DNA from: Saprospiraceae bacterium
GTDB taxonomy: Bacteria; Bacteroidota; Bacteroidia; Chitinophagales; Saprospiraceae
Direction of reading: 5' to 3'
DNA: 45,025 nt
Assembly (NCBI GenBank): GCA_019638385.1
Contig: JAHBTW010000027.1
Span: 1-45,025 of the forward strand
The notes beneath the pieces were generated by a model. It was given only the letters and a program-made list of their open reading frames with translations, made no database searches and was not told where the DNA came from. Positions 8,048-15,770 of the stretch are shown in pieces (the first letter of the stretch is position 1; each line of letters opens with the position of its first letter). A program made the position numbers and the translations under genes.

Positions 8048-9466
8048 CTAAATCCCCTCCGCCTCCAACAGCGCTTTCTTCAGAGCGCCCAACTTATTAT
8101 TTACCTCTTGCAATTCGCTTTCCTCATCGCTGGCGGCCACAATACCCGCCCCCGCCTGATAGTAGAGGGTATTGTCTTTGCTCAAAAAAGAGCGGATGAT
8201 GATAGCCTGATTCATGTTTCCATTAAAATCAATGAGGCCGAGTGCGCCGCCGTACACACCGCGATTTTGGTTTTCATATTGGTTGATGAGTTCGATGGCC
8301 TTGTATTTCGGGGCGCCCGACAGCGTTCCCGCCGGAAAGGTATCGGCAAAAACCTGCACGGGGTTGGCGCCGGGGGGTAGGTCGCCTTCTACTCTGGACA
8401 CTAAGTGAATGACGTGGCTGTAAAAGTGAGTGTGTTTGAGGTCGCGCACACGCACATTAACGGCATGGCGACCGAGATCGTTGCGGGCCAGGTCCACCAG
8501 CATGATGTGTTCAGCATTTTCTTTGGCATCGGCGGCCAGGTCAATGGCTTTTTGTGCATCCTCTACCGGATCGCCGCTGCGGCGGTAGGTACCCGCAATG
8601 GGGTTCACTTTGGCCACGCCGTTCGCCACGGCCATTTGGGTTTCGGGCGAAGAGCCGAACACGCGATAACTTCCGAAATCGGCATAAAATAAATAAGGCG
8701 AAGGGTTCACCGAGCGCAATATTCTATACACGTTGAAATCGTCGCCCCGGTAGCGCCGCGAAAATTGCCGCGAAAATACGATCTGAAACACATCCCCCAC
8801 CCGGCAATGGTGTTTGCCCAACGCTGCCAAAGCTTTGAACTCCTCGTCGCGCAGATTACTCTGTTCCTCTCCTTCCAAACGGAAAGCATACGTGGTCAAT
8901 TTGTTGCTCCGCAACAAGGTCTCTAAGCGCGCTATTTCCGACACCTGACCGGGCAGCAGGTTTTCCAAAATAAACAACTCGTCGTTGAAGTGATTGAAGG
9001 CAATGACAAAGCGATAGACGTGGTAACACAGCTCCGGCACATCCATGCGGCGTTTGGCCGGGTCGAAATGCAGGGTGTCGAAGTATTGCACGCCGTCGAA
9101 GCCGGTGTATCCGATCAGGCCGTTGAATCCCTCGTAGGGTGTTTCGTAGGCCGGACGGAATGCAGACAGAAATTGGTGCAACTGTGCCGGCACATCTTCC
9201 ACGCCGTCCACCGCCCTGCTTTCCACCGGCCGGCCCGGCAACTCCGTGAAGATACGGCCTTGTTCCACCTTGAACGTGGCCATAGCCTCCAAGCCGATAA
9301 AGGAACGACAGTCTTCGAGGCTGCCGAAGTTATTGTTTTCCAATAATACCGGACAGGTATAGTGGTCGCGCAGTTTCAGGTATGCGGCTACCGGCGTTTG
9401 CAGGTCGGCCAGGTGGCGGCGTACCATGGTGCGCAGCAGCAATGGAGCAGAATCGGGTGTTTGCAT
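8048..9466 (-). CDS. trpE: Anthranilate synthase component I
   Basis: The 472-residue chorismate-using enzyme makes anthranilate with TrpG. The catalytic half shows the family blocks FQIVFSRQFSR, NPSPYLFY, SSPETQM, PIAGTYRR, ENAEHIMLVDLARNDLGR, GTLSGAPKYKAIELI, GVYGGALGLIDFNGN and the C-terminal YYQAGAGIVAASDEESELQE. The N-terminal allosteric motif, LLES in well-studied TrpE enzymes, reads LLENNNF here, so feedback by tryptophan may differ. It is the first gene of the operon; the leader upstream carries a Trp-codon leader peptide (9567-9632) and an attenuator, so expression should respond to charged tRNA-Trp. Confidence 0.96.
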   Translation of the reverse strand: MQTPDSAPLLLRTMVRRHLADLQTPVAAYLKLRDHYTCPVLLENNNFGSLEDCRSFIGLEAMATFKVEQGRIFTELPGRPVESRAVDGVEDVPAQLHQFLSAFRPAYETPYEGFNGLIGYTGFDGVQYFDTLHFDPAKRRMDVPELCYHVYRFVIAFNHFNDELFILENLLPGQVSEIARLETLLRSNKLTTYAFRLEGEEQSNLRDEEFKALAALGKHHCRVGDVFQIVFSRQFSRRYRGDDFNVYRILRSVNPSPYLFYADFGSYRVFGSSPETQMAVANGVAKVNPIAGTYRRSGDPVEDAQKAIDLAADAKENAEHIMLVDLARNDLGRHAVNVRVRDLKHTHFYSHVIHLVSRVEGDLPPGANPVQVFADTFPAGTLSGAPKYKAIELINQYENQNRGVYGGALGLIDFNGNMNQAIIIRSFLSKDNTLYYQAGAGIVAASDEESELQEVNNKLGALKKALLEAEGI

Positions 9467-9495
9467 CTCTTGTTGATCAATTTTAAAGGTGTCCT

Positions 9496-9538
9496 AAAAC
9501 GACAATCGGCCTGCCGGGTGATCCGACAAGCCGATTGT
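9496..9538 (-). promoter_or_regulatory. trp operon attenuator hairpin
   Basis: Minus-strand arms ACAATCGGCTTG (9538-9527) and CAGGCCGATTGT (9513-9502) pair with one mismatch, then come CG and four T residues (9499-9496), a weak intrinsic terminator 30 bp before trpE. The loop segment TCACCCGG (9521-9514) is exactly complementary to CCGGGTGA (9579-9572) at the end of the trpL frame, so an alternative pairing can compete with it. Ribosome stalling at the Trp codons would leave this upstream segment free, as in classical trp attenuation. Function is inferred from the arrangement. Confidence 0.75.
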
Positions 9539-9566
9539 TACTGCAAAAACGCACAACACGACCGTG

Positions 9567-9632
9567 TCACCTCACCCGGAACTCCGAATGAATGTGCCAC
9601 CACCAGGCGTTTGTATGCAGCGATAGAATCAT
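9567..9632 (-). CDS. trpL: trp operon leader peptide with three consecutive Trp codons
   Basis: A 21-codon frame begins MILSLHTNAWWW and continues HIHSEFRVR before TGA. The three TGG codons (plus-strand 9597-9605) are in tandem, which is very unlikely by chance directly ahead of trpE. It starts about 14 nt after the predicted transcription start of a TATATTTG promoter and its last codons contain one strand of the antiterminator pairing. It acts in cis: scarcity of charged tRNA-Trp stalls the ribosome and lets transcription continue into trpEGD. The peptide itself probably has no role. There is no Shine-Dalgarno sequence, which is normal for this phylum. Confidence 0.85.
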   Translation of the reverse strand: MILSLHTNAWWWHIHSEFRVR

Positions 9633-9651
9633 AATTGCGTTTTACGTCCGG

Positions 9652-9659
9652 CAAATATA
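9652..9659 (-). promoter_or_regulatory. trp operon promoter, TATATTTG box
   Basis: On the minus strand TATATTTG matches the Bacteroidota -7 consensus TAnnTTTG, with a TTG 21 nt upstream as a -33 element. Predicted start of transcription is near 9646, giving a leader of about 180 nt that contains trpL and the attenuator. Confidence 0.65.
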
Positions 9660-9703
9660 TGCCGATAAATGGGAGAGATGCAAGGCGTTCTGTTTTTTTC
9701 TTT

Positions 9704-9742
9704 ACAAAGAAAAAGAGGAGGCCGCGAAGCCCCCTCTCCTCC
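9704..9742 (-). terminator. Terminator of the persulfide dioxygenase-rhodanese gene
   Basis: On the minus strand a GC-rich hairpin (GAGGAG ... CTCCTC with a TTCG-like tip) is followed by TTTTTCTTT. It lies about 85 bp past the stop codon at 9826 and before the trp promoter. The stretch 9467-9825 therefore holds, in transcription order, this terminator, the trp promoter, trpL and the attenuator, and no other gene. Confidence 0.6.
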
Positions 9743-9825
9743 ATAAAAGGAACACCTGTTATACCTCGCGCTGCCCGACAAGCGTACATAACCTTCGATG
9801 CCGCGCTCGGTATGACAAGATTGAA

Positions 9826-11238
9826 TTACAACTCTGTGAGTTGCTCCACATACTCCGTCATCGGCAGCTTGGTTTCTTCCTGTAATGCGCGGAAGCCGCT
9901 GCGGATGTTGATTAGGTTTTCAAAACCCCGGCTGCGCAAAATGGATGCTGCGATCATGGAGCGATAGCCGCCCACGCAGTGGAGGTAGTATTCGTTGTGG
10001 CGATCCACCTCGCTCATATTGCGATTGATAAAATCGAGCGGGAAGTTTTGAGCGCCTACGATGTGCTGCGCATCGTGCTCGCTTTGCCGGCGCACATCCA
10101 GAATATTGGTCTGCTGATCGTTGTATATTTTTTCAAATTCCTGTGCCGTGATCTCCCGGATGGAGTCTGTTTCTTCGCCGGCTGCAACCCAGGCATCAAA
10201 ACCGCCTTCCAGATAGCCGATCGGATTGTCGTACCCTACGCGCGCTAAGCGATCTACTACTTCCAACTCCCGGCCGGGTTCGCATACAAAGAGGATGGGC
10301 ACGGTGAGGTCGCTCACCAAAGCGCCTACCCAGGGCGCAAAACTATCGTCAATACCGATGAAGACAGAACCGGGAATGAATGATTGGGCGAAATGGTCTT
10401 GCAGGCGGGTGTCGAGCACTAAGGCGCCTTCGCCTTCCCATGCTGCTTTGAAAGCGCGAACGCTTAAAGCGCGCAAGCCTTTCTCACGCACCGTGTCAAT
10501 GCTGTCGTAGCCCATCTTGTTCATCACGGCATTTTTGGGGAAGTATTGCGGCGGATCGACCAAGCCGGTGGTCACTTCTTTCACAAACTCCTCGCGGCCC
10601 ATATCGGCGCGCAGCGCGTAATTGAGTTGTTTTTGCGCACCGAGCGTACCGACGGTTTCGGCAGCCATTTTTTTGCCGCAGGCAGATCCGGCGCCGTGCC
10701 CGGGATATACGATCACATCGTCGGCCAGCGGCATAATTTTATTGCGCAAGCTGTCGAAGAGATGCAATGCGAGGTCTTCGCGGGTGAGGTTGGTTTTTAT
10801 AGCGAGGTCGGGCCGGCCTACGTCTCCCAAAAAGAGCGTGTCGCCGGTGAAAATAGCGTAGTCTTTGCCGTTCTCGTCTTTGAGCAGGAAAGTAGAAGAC
10901 TCCATCGTGTGGCCGGGGGTGTGCAGTACTTTGATGGTAAGCTTGCCCACTTTCAGCTCTTCTCCGTCGGCGGCAATGTGGGCTTCATAATTGGGTTGGG
11001 CCGTAGGGCCGAATACAATGGTTGCGCCGGTTCTTTTGGCCAGGTCTAAGTGACCCGAAACGAAATCGGCATGGAAGTGGGTCTCTAAAACATACTTAAT
11101 TTTCGCATTGTCGGCTTCAGCCCTTTCGATATAAGGCTCTACTTCGCGCAATGGATCAATGATGACAGCTTCTCCATCGCTCTCGATGTAATAAGCGGCT
11201 TCTGCCAGGCAACCCGTATAGATTTGTTCAACCTTCAT
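9826..11238 (-). CDS. Persulfide dioxygenase-like metallo-beta-lactamase with two rhodanese domains
   Basis: The 470-residue product has an N-terminal metallo-beta-lactamase fold with THFHADFVSGH (metal ligands), HTPGHTMESS, GDTLFLGDVGRPDL and the YPGHGAGS motif typical of ETHE1-type persulfide dioxygenases. Two rhodanese domains follow (about 255-350 and 365-465). The second has a CVGGYR active-site loop; the first has a degenerate VCEPGRE loop. Such fusions oxidise glutathione or low-molecular-weight persulfides to sulfite and transfer sulfane sulfur, so the role is sulfide handling in the cytoplasm. ATG 11238 (MKVEQIYTGCLAEAAYYI) is chosen because the family begins there; the longer opening to 11361 crosses the promoter. 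A palindrome at about -40 suggests activation by a CRP/FNR-type regulator. Confidence 0.9.
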   Translation of the reverse strand: MKVEQIYTGCLAEAAYYIESDGEAVIIDPLREVEPYIERAEADNAKIKYVLETHFHADFVSGHLDLAKRTGATIVFGPTAQPNYEAHIAADGEELKVGKLTIKVLHTPGHTMESSTFLLKDENGKDYAIFTGDTLFLGDVGRPDLAIKTNLTREDLALHLFDSLRNKIMPLADDVIVYPGHGAGSACGKKMAAETVGTLGAQKQLNYALRADMGREEFVKEVTTGLVDPPQYFPKNAVMNKMGYDSIDTVREKGLRALSVRAFKAAWEGEGALVLDTRLQDHFAQSFIPGSVFIGIDDSFAPWVGALVSDLTVPILFVCEPGRELEVVDRLARVGYDNPIGYLEGGFDAWVAAGEETDSIREITAQEFEKIYNDQQTNILDVRRQSEHDAQHIVGAQNFPLDFINRNMSEVDRHNEYYLHCVGGYRSMIAASILRSRGFENLINIRSGFRALQEETKLPMTEYVEQLTEL

Positions 11239-11324
11239 AAGAATAGAAATTTTGCGGTTAGGAAAAAAAGTAAATGAAAATTCCTTCATGTATCCGGCAA
11301 AAATGTTTTGCTTGAATACAGGTG

Positions 11325-11368
11325 CAAAATTATAAGCTGCCAAACAAGCAGTAAGTGACATTAGTCAC
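11325..11368 (-). promoter_or_regulatory. Promoter and candidate CRP/FNR-type operator of the persulfide dioxygenase gene
   Basis: A TAATTTTG box (minus strand, 11332-11325) fits TAnnTTTG. The perfect palindrome GTGACATTAGTCAC (11355-11368) is centred about 33 bp further upstream, which places it near -40 from the predicted start, the position used by class II activators. The half site TGAC with a 4-bp spacer resembles CRP/FNR family operators. The regulator is not in the window. Confidence 0.5.
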
Positions 11369-11395
11369 CGATGCAGGAAAAAAGATGGATTTTCG

Positions 11396-12337
11396 TTAAA
11401 CGGGTTGCTTAAAGCGCACCTGAATGGCCGCATGCGCCTCCTCTCCGGGTTCTAAGGCAATCAGCCCCATGCCGTTGTTGAAGGCGTCAATATTGCAGGT
11501 CATCGGTTCGAGCGCAACCGAGCGGCGGTGAGGCGGGGTGAAAATCTGGAGATAATTGAATTTTCCGGCGCCGGTTTGCTGTGCGTAATGCAGCCGGCCT
11601 GCGGGGCCGGAGAGTTGCACTTCTGCCAACGGGGCGGCTTCGTCCAATTGAAAACAATTGTCAATAACCTCATCGCCGATGGACCTTGCCGCAGCAAATC
11701 GCTCCTCGGGCAGTATTTTTCCGGTGGGAATCATGGTCGCGTCAATTTCCACCCGGCGGCAGGCCGGCAGGTGCAGACTCATCTCATCCGCGCTGTCGGC
11801 GAGGCGGAAATACGGGTGCCAACCCATGCCGACAGGAATCGGCATATCGCTGTGGTTTTTGAATCGCAAGTCCATTTCAAAAACCCCTCCGGTCCGGATG
11901 GTAAAGGTGATGGAAAACGTGAAGATGAAAGGATAGCCTTCGTCTTCGCCCGTTTCGTGGCGGAGGCAGGTCACAGAAGCGCCGGTCTCGTCTAAGTCCA
12001 CCCGCGACACCTGCGTGGGGCGGGTTCTGCCGAGGCCGTGAATGGCGTTGCCGGTTTTAGTGTCGTTTACCGGAAACTGGTATGGGCGTCCCTGCCAGGA
12101 GTAGCGACCTTCTTTGAGGCGATTGGGGAAGGGATATAACACGATGTTTTTGCCGTAGCGATTTTCAATCAGCTCCTCCGGGGTAGAGTAGCCGTCGAGT
12201 ACGGATACGCCGTCGAGTACGAGGTCCAACAGGCAGGCGCCGTGACCGGGTACGAATGTGATGCGCTCCGACCCACTGGAGCTGCTGATGATGTGTTTTT
12301 GAAATACGCCGAACGGCTCAATGGTATGTTGGAACAT
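11396..12337 (-). CDS. Aldose 1-epimerase family protein
   Basis: The 313-residue product has the galactose mutarotase family landmarks: AIHGLGR with a first His, GWHPYFRLAD with the catalytic His, and ALEPMTCNIDAFNNG with the catalytic Glu, in this order. It should interconvert the anomers of a hexose or of a phosphorylated sugar; which one cannot be read from sequence. I prefer ATG 12337 (MFQHTIEPFGVF) to the longer opening at 12376, whose extra residues have no counterpart in the family. It is divergent from gatA with a 98-bp shared upstream region. Confidence 0.85.
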   Translation of the reverse strand: MFQHTIEPFGVFQKHIISSSSGSERITFVPGHGACLLDLVLDGVSVLDGYSTPEELIENRYGKNIVLYPFPNRLKEGRYSWQGRPYQFPVNDTKTGNAIHGLGRTRPTQVSRVDLDETGASVTCLRHETGEDEGYPFIFTFSITFTIRTGGVFEMDLRFKNHSDMPIPVGMGWHPYFRLADSADEMSLHLPACRRVEIDATMIPTGKILPEERFAAARSIGDEVIDNCFQLDEAAPLAEVQLSGPAGRLHYAQQTGAGKFNYLQIFTPPHRRSVALEPMTCNIDAFNNGMGLIALEPGEEAHAAIQVRFKQPV

Positions 12338-12435
12338 GGCTTTCGTTTTTGATTGATAAAGGCATTCATATAACAAGCCCGCGAAAGTAAGGGTTTTTGC
12401 TTTTACCTTTACCCCCTCAACAAGCCATTACACTC

Positions 12436-13872
12436 ATGCCCAAATTTAGTACGCTCGCCGAGGTTCAGGAAGCGCTGCACAGCGGCGGCGTCAGCTGCGA
12501 ATCGCTGGTGCGCCACTACCTGCAACGCATCGAAGCAACCCGACACCTTAATATATATGTGGAGGTTTTTGAGGAGGAAGCATTGGCCAAGGCGCGGGAA
12601 TTGGATGCTCGTTTCAAAAAAGATCCCGCCTCGGTGGGCCGTTTATTCGGCATGACGGTGGCGCTCAAAGATGTGATTTGTTACAAAGACCACGAGGTCA
12701 CCGCCGCTTCCAACATCCTGAAGGGGTTTCGTTCGCTCTTTTCAGCTACTGCGGTGGAGCGCCTGTTGGCGGAAGATGCCATCATACTGGGGCGGGTCAA
12801 CTGCGACGAGTTTGCGATGGGGTCCAGTACTGAAAATTCCTGCTACGGCCCCACCCGCAATGCTGCCGACCCGGAGCGCGTGCCGGGCGGTTCTTCCGGT
12901 GCATCGGCAGTGGCGGTGCAGGCCGATACTTGTCTGGCATCTTTGGGCAGCGACACGGGCGGTTCGGTGCGGCAGCCGGCGGCGTTTTGCAATGTCGTCG
13001 GGTTCAAACCGAGCTACGGGCGCATTTCCCGGCACGGACTGATTGCCTACGGTTCTTCATTGGATCAAATCGGCACGCTGACCCAGAGCGTGGAGGACGC
13101 GGCACTGCTGTTGGAAATCATGGCCGGCCCCGATGAGTTTGACAGCACGGCAAGTACCGCTCCGGTGGAGCCATACGCTGCGCTCGCGCCGCTGGGGCGC
13201 CCGGCGCGCATTGCTTATTACCGCACGGCATTGGAGCATCCCAGTTTGGATGAGGGCATTCGCCAAATGACCTTTAATTTTATCGGGCAGCTCCGCGAGG
13301 CCGGGCACATAGTGGAAGCCATTGATTTTGAATATTTGGACTATACGATCCCGGCATATTATGTATTGGCCACAGCGGAGGCTTCGTCCAACCTCAGTCG
13401 CTACGACGGTATCCGGTTCGGGCATCGCAGCCCGGCGGCGAAGGATTTGGAGAGCACCTACCGGCGTTCGCGCACGGAGGGCTTTGGGGCGGAAGTCAAA
13501 CGCCGCATTATGCTCGGCGCCTTTGTGCTCAGTTCGGGTTATTATGATGCCTATTACACTAAGGCGCAGCAGATTCGCCGCCTCATCTACGATAAGACCC
13601 AAGCCGTTTTTCAGGAATTCGATTTCATTCTCATGCCCGCTGCGCCTGTTACGGCCTGGCGTTTCGGCGAAAAATCGGACGATCCGGTGGCCATGTATCT
13701 GGCCGATATTTTTACCGTGCAGGCCAATCTGGCAGGCATCCCGGCCATCGCCTTGCCGCTCGGCTCTCACCCGGAAAACGGTCTTCCTGTGGGCGTACAA
13801 CTCATGGCCGGCGCCTTCCGGGAAGCGTCATTGCTGGCTTTTGCGCATCAACACACTTTGCAAGTAAAATAA
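12436..13872 (+). CDS. gatA: Aspartyl/glutamyl-tRNA amidotransferase subunit A (amidase)
   Basis: The 478-residue amidase has the complete amidase-signature triad: Lys78 in ALKDVICY, Ser153 in GGSSGASA and Ser177 in GSDTGGSVRQPAAFC, followed by GRISRHGLIAYGSSLDQIGT, which is close to GatA rather than to general amidases. As GatA it would release ammonia from glutamine for conversion of misacylated Glu-tRNA(Gln) or Asp-tRNA(Asn). gatB and gatC are not nearby. The start at 12436 (MPKFSTLAEVQ) is chosen over 12397, whose extension is not conserved in type. Directly after the stop there is a block of degenerate repeats. Confidence 0.9.
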   Translation: MPKFSTLAEVQEALHSGGVSCESLVRHYLQRIEATRHLNIYVEVFEEEALAKARELDARFKKDPASVGRLFGMTVALKDVICYKDHEVTAASNILKGFRSLFSATAVERLLAEDAIILGRVNCDEFAMGSSTENSCYGPTRNAADPERVPGGSSGASAVAVQADTCLASLGSDTGGSVRQPAAFCNVVGFKPSYGRISRHGLIAYGSSLDQIGTLTQSVEDAALLLEIMAGPDEFDSTASTAPVEPYAALAPLGRPARIAYYRTALEHPSLDEGIRQMTFNFIGQLREAGHIVEAIDFEYLDYTIPAYYVLATAEASSNLSRYDGIRFGHRSPAAKDLESTYRRSRTEGFGAEVKRRIMLGAFVLSSGYYDAYYTKAQQIRRLIYDKTQAVFQEFDFILMPAAPVTAWRFGEKSDDPVAMYLADIFTVQANLAGIPAIALPLGSHPENGLPVGVQLMAGAFREASLLAFAHQHTLQVK

Positions 13873-14013
13873 TCTCGCCAAGCCGCAAAGACAAAACCGC
13901 ATCTGCAAGTAAAAGTAATCACGCAAAGCCGCCAAGCCGCAAAGACAAAATCGCACTTTGCGTCTCTGCGCCTTTGCGAGAAAAACATCCCGTCTGCGCC
14001 TTTGCGAGAAAAT
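13858..14013. repeat. Degenerate direct and inverted repeats after gatA
   Basis: The end of gatA (TGCAAGTAAAATAATC then CCAAGCCGCAAAGACAAAA) is repeated with small changes at about 13902-13950, so the last codons and the stop of gatA appear twice. CGCAAAG motifs in this part face CTTTGCG motifs in the next, and GCGCCTTTGCGAGAAAA occurs twice (about 13967-13984 and 13996-14012). This resembles the CGCAAAG/CTTTGCG intergenic repeats scattered in many Bacteroidota. No coding sequence is present. Confidence 0.7.
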
Positions 14014-14021
14014 AACCCCCG

Positions 14022-15107
14022 CTAAGCCATTCTTTCCTGTATCAGTCGATGAAAATGATGTACGCCCTGCTCCTGTTGCGGCGAGTAGCGCCCTGTGTGA
14101 TAAAACCGGGATTGAATGCCGCGCTGAACGCTTTCCACCACGGCCTCGTCTTCCATTTCGGTGGCCTCTATGCGGTTGAGCGAACGATCTGAGGCGACCT
14201 CCTCAAAGTAATAGGTGCGGTAACGAATGCGGGTGAGATTGTGTGCGAGCGGCTCCACCACATTGAGCGAAAGCCCCCAGGGATAAAAATTGAACATCAG
14301 GTTGGGGAACACCCAAAAGTAGTAGCCGTAGATACGCCGGCCATGATCGGGCGCATCGGTCGGTATGTCGAAGCAAGGCTCGCCCTCTTTGGCTACGCCA
14401 ACTTGCAAGTTGCAATAAGGATATAATGCGTACTCGTACTGCTCAAATTCAATGGCCTGATTGAGCGCAGGATGCACAAACGGAATGTGAAAACCCTCCA
14501 GATAATTGTCGCAATACAGCGCCCAATGCGCCGCTACCTCATAATCTTGCGAATGCTCCGGATGAAAGCGCAGGGTGTCTAAGGGCATCCAGCCGATGCG
14601 TTCGATTAGCGGCTGTATAAGCTCGTCGAAAGGCATGGCCGGCTGCAAGGAGGCAAACAACATCCCCATCCATTCGGCGAAAGGAACGGGCGTGAGATCA
14701 TCGGCAGGGGAGGGGAAATTCTCCACCCCCTCAAATTGAGGCATACTGCGAAAAGCCCCGTCTAAGCGAAAGCAGCGCCCGTGATACCCACAGGAGAGCA
14801 GTCGCGTTTTGCCGGGCTGTTCCACCACTACTTTGCCCCGGTGCGTACACACGTTGGAGAGGCAATGCGCCCAGCCTTCGGCATCGCGGGTAAAGAGGAG
14901 CGGCTCGTCGAGCACGCCGGGCAGCAACGTGAAAGGCCATACCTGCTGCGGTTCGGCAATGACGCCCGCCTCGCCCGCCCATAGCCAGCTCGCCGCGAAG
15001 ATGCGCTCTTTCGACGCCTCAAAAACGAGCGGGTCGCGATAAAAAGAAGCCGGCAGCGTGTGGGCGTGCCGGATATCTTCGGCAATGTGGAGCCGGTGTG
15101 AAGCCAT
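14022..15107 (-). CDS. Rieske-type ring-hydroxylating oxygenase, alpha-subunit family
   Basis: The 361-residue product has a Rieske [2Fe-2S] site (Cys87 and His89 in VCTHRGK, Cys106 and His109 in SCGYHGRC) and the mononuclear iron site His207 and His212 in CDNYLEGFHIPFVHP, with Asp320 a likely third ligand. The bridging Asp200 is present. It should use electrons from a separate reductase and O2 to oxidise an aromatic compound or a quaternary amine. No beta subunit, ferredoxin or reductase lies beside it, so the substrate cannot be named; the length and lone setting are compatible with homotrimeric alpha-only enzymes. Confidence 0.88.
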   Translation of the reverse strand: MASHRLHIAEDIRHAHTLPASFYRDPLVFEASKERIFAASWLWAGEAGVIAEPQQVWPFTLLPGVLDEPLLFTRDAEGWAHCLSNVCTHRGKVVVEQPGKTRLLSCGYHGRCFRLDGAFRSMPQFEGVENFPSPADDLTPVPFAEWMGMLFASLQPAMPFDELIQPLIERIGWMPLDTLRFHPEHSQDYEVAAHWALYCDNYLEGFHIPFVHPALNQAIEFEQYEYALYPYCNLQVGVAKEGEPCFDIPTDAPDHGRRIYGYYFWVFPNLMFNFYPWGLSLNVVEPLAHNLTRIRYRTYYFEEVASDRSLNRIEATEMEDEAVVESVQRGIQSRFYHTGRYSPQQEQGVHHFHRLIQERMA

Positions 15108-15132
15108 GTTGGTAAGAATTATAAACCCGCCG

Positions 15133-15690
15133 TTACAGCATCATCAAAATGCCGACGACGAGCAGAAATGCTATAAAAAGTAAAAAATAAAACCCCACGC
15201 TGCGCCCGGCTTTGTCGTAGAGCAATTCCATGGCCTCGCGCCAGGTAGTCCTTTTGCCGAGCGGCTCGTGCAGCATGAGAAAAAAAGCGCGCTTGCCGTG
15301 CTTGCGATGATCCCCGTGTTTTTTCAAAATAAAAAAATCGTCGTCGAGGAACGCGAGGTCAAAAAGCTCTCCCTCGCAGTCCTTTTCCATGATCAAAAAC
15401 TTGTTGGAATCGCGCAGGTATCGCCACTTGCCGCAGGAGATTTCCCCATCTTCCGATTTGAGGTATTCTCCATCGGTATTGAAAAAGTGAAGCACGGCTT
15501 TGTGGAAATCCACATCGTCGCGAAACTCCAGCCAGGATTTGTTAAGGTAAAACTTCTCCTCGCGAAGGTCCTCGCTCCAGGGGCGCACCCTGGGCAGGAT
15601 TTTATCCTCCAGATACTCGTCTATGGAGTTGGCATCCGGCAATGTCGTCCGAATAGGCTGCATTACCTTATCAAATAGTTTGATTTCCAT
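15133..15690 (-). CDS. Tail-anchored membrane protein of unknown function
   Basis: The 185-residue product is hydrophilic with many Asp, Glu, Lys and aromatic residues, and ends in a single hydrophobic helix (about 165-184, VGFYFLLFIAFLLVVGILMM), so it is probably anchored by its C terminus. I recognise no family. It is 25 bp upstream of the Rieske oxygenase gene on the same strand, so the two may be co-transcribed. The mid part (CGKWRYLRDSNKFLIMEKDC) resembles the small lipocalin-like folds that read out ligands, but this is only an impression. Confidence 0.6.
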   Translation of the reverse strand: MEIKLFDKVMQPIRTTLPDANSIDEYLEDKILPRVRPWSEDLREEKFYLNKSWLEFRDDVDFHKAVLHFFNTDGEYLKSEDGEISCGKWRYLRDSNKFLIMEKDCEGELFDLAFLDDDFFILKKHGDHRKHGKRAFFLMLHEPLGKRTTWREAMELLYDKAGRSVGFYFLLFIAFLLVVGILMML

Positions 15691-15711
15691 AGCGATGTAC
15701 TTTTTGAGCGT

Positions 15712-15748
15712 TTATTGTCGGGGTGACTGCCAGTCACCCCGACAATAA
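15712..15748. repeat. Perfect 18-bp inverted repeat between genes
   Basis: TTATTGTCGGGGTGACTG is followed by one C and its exact reverse complement. There is no adjacent T run in either direction, so it is more like an intergenic palindromic repeat than a standard terminator. It sits between the RDD gene (stop 15771) and the downstream gene (start 15690). Confidence 0.85.
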
Positions 15749-15770
15749 CGAAACTTAGCTTGCACTGTAT

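Noticed and set aside
9538..9789. 83-residue minus-strand frame before trpE
   Set aside because: It runs through a terminator and the trp promoter in another frame than trpL; treated as chance.
13057..13800. 247-residue minus-strand frame opposite gatA
   Set aside because: It is antisense to intact amidase motifs and shows no family features.
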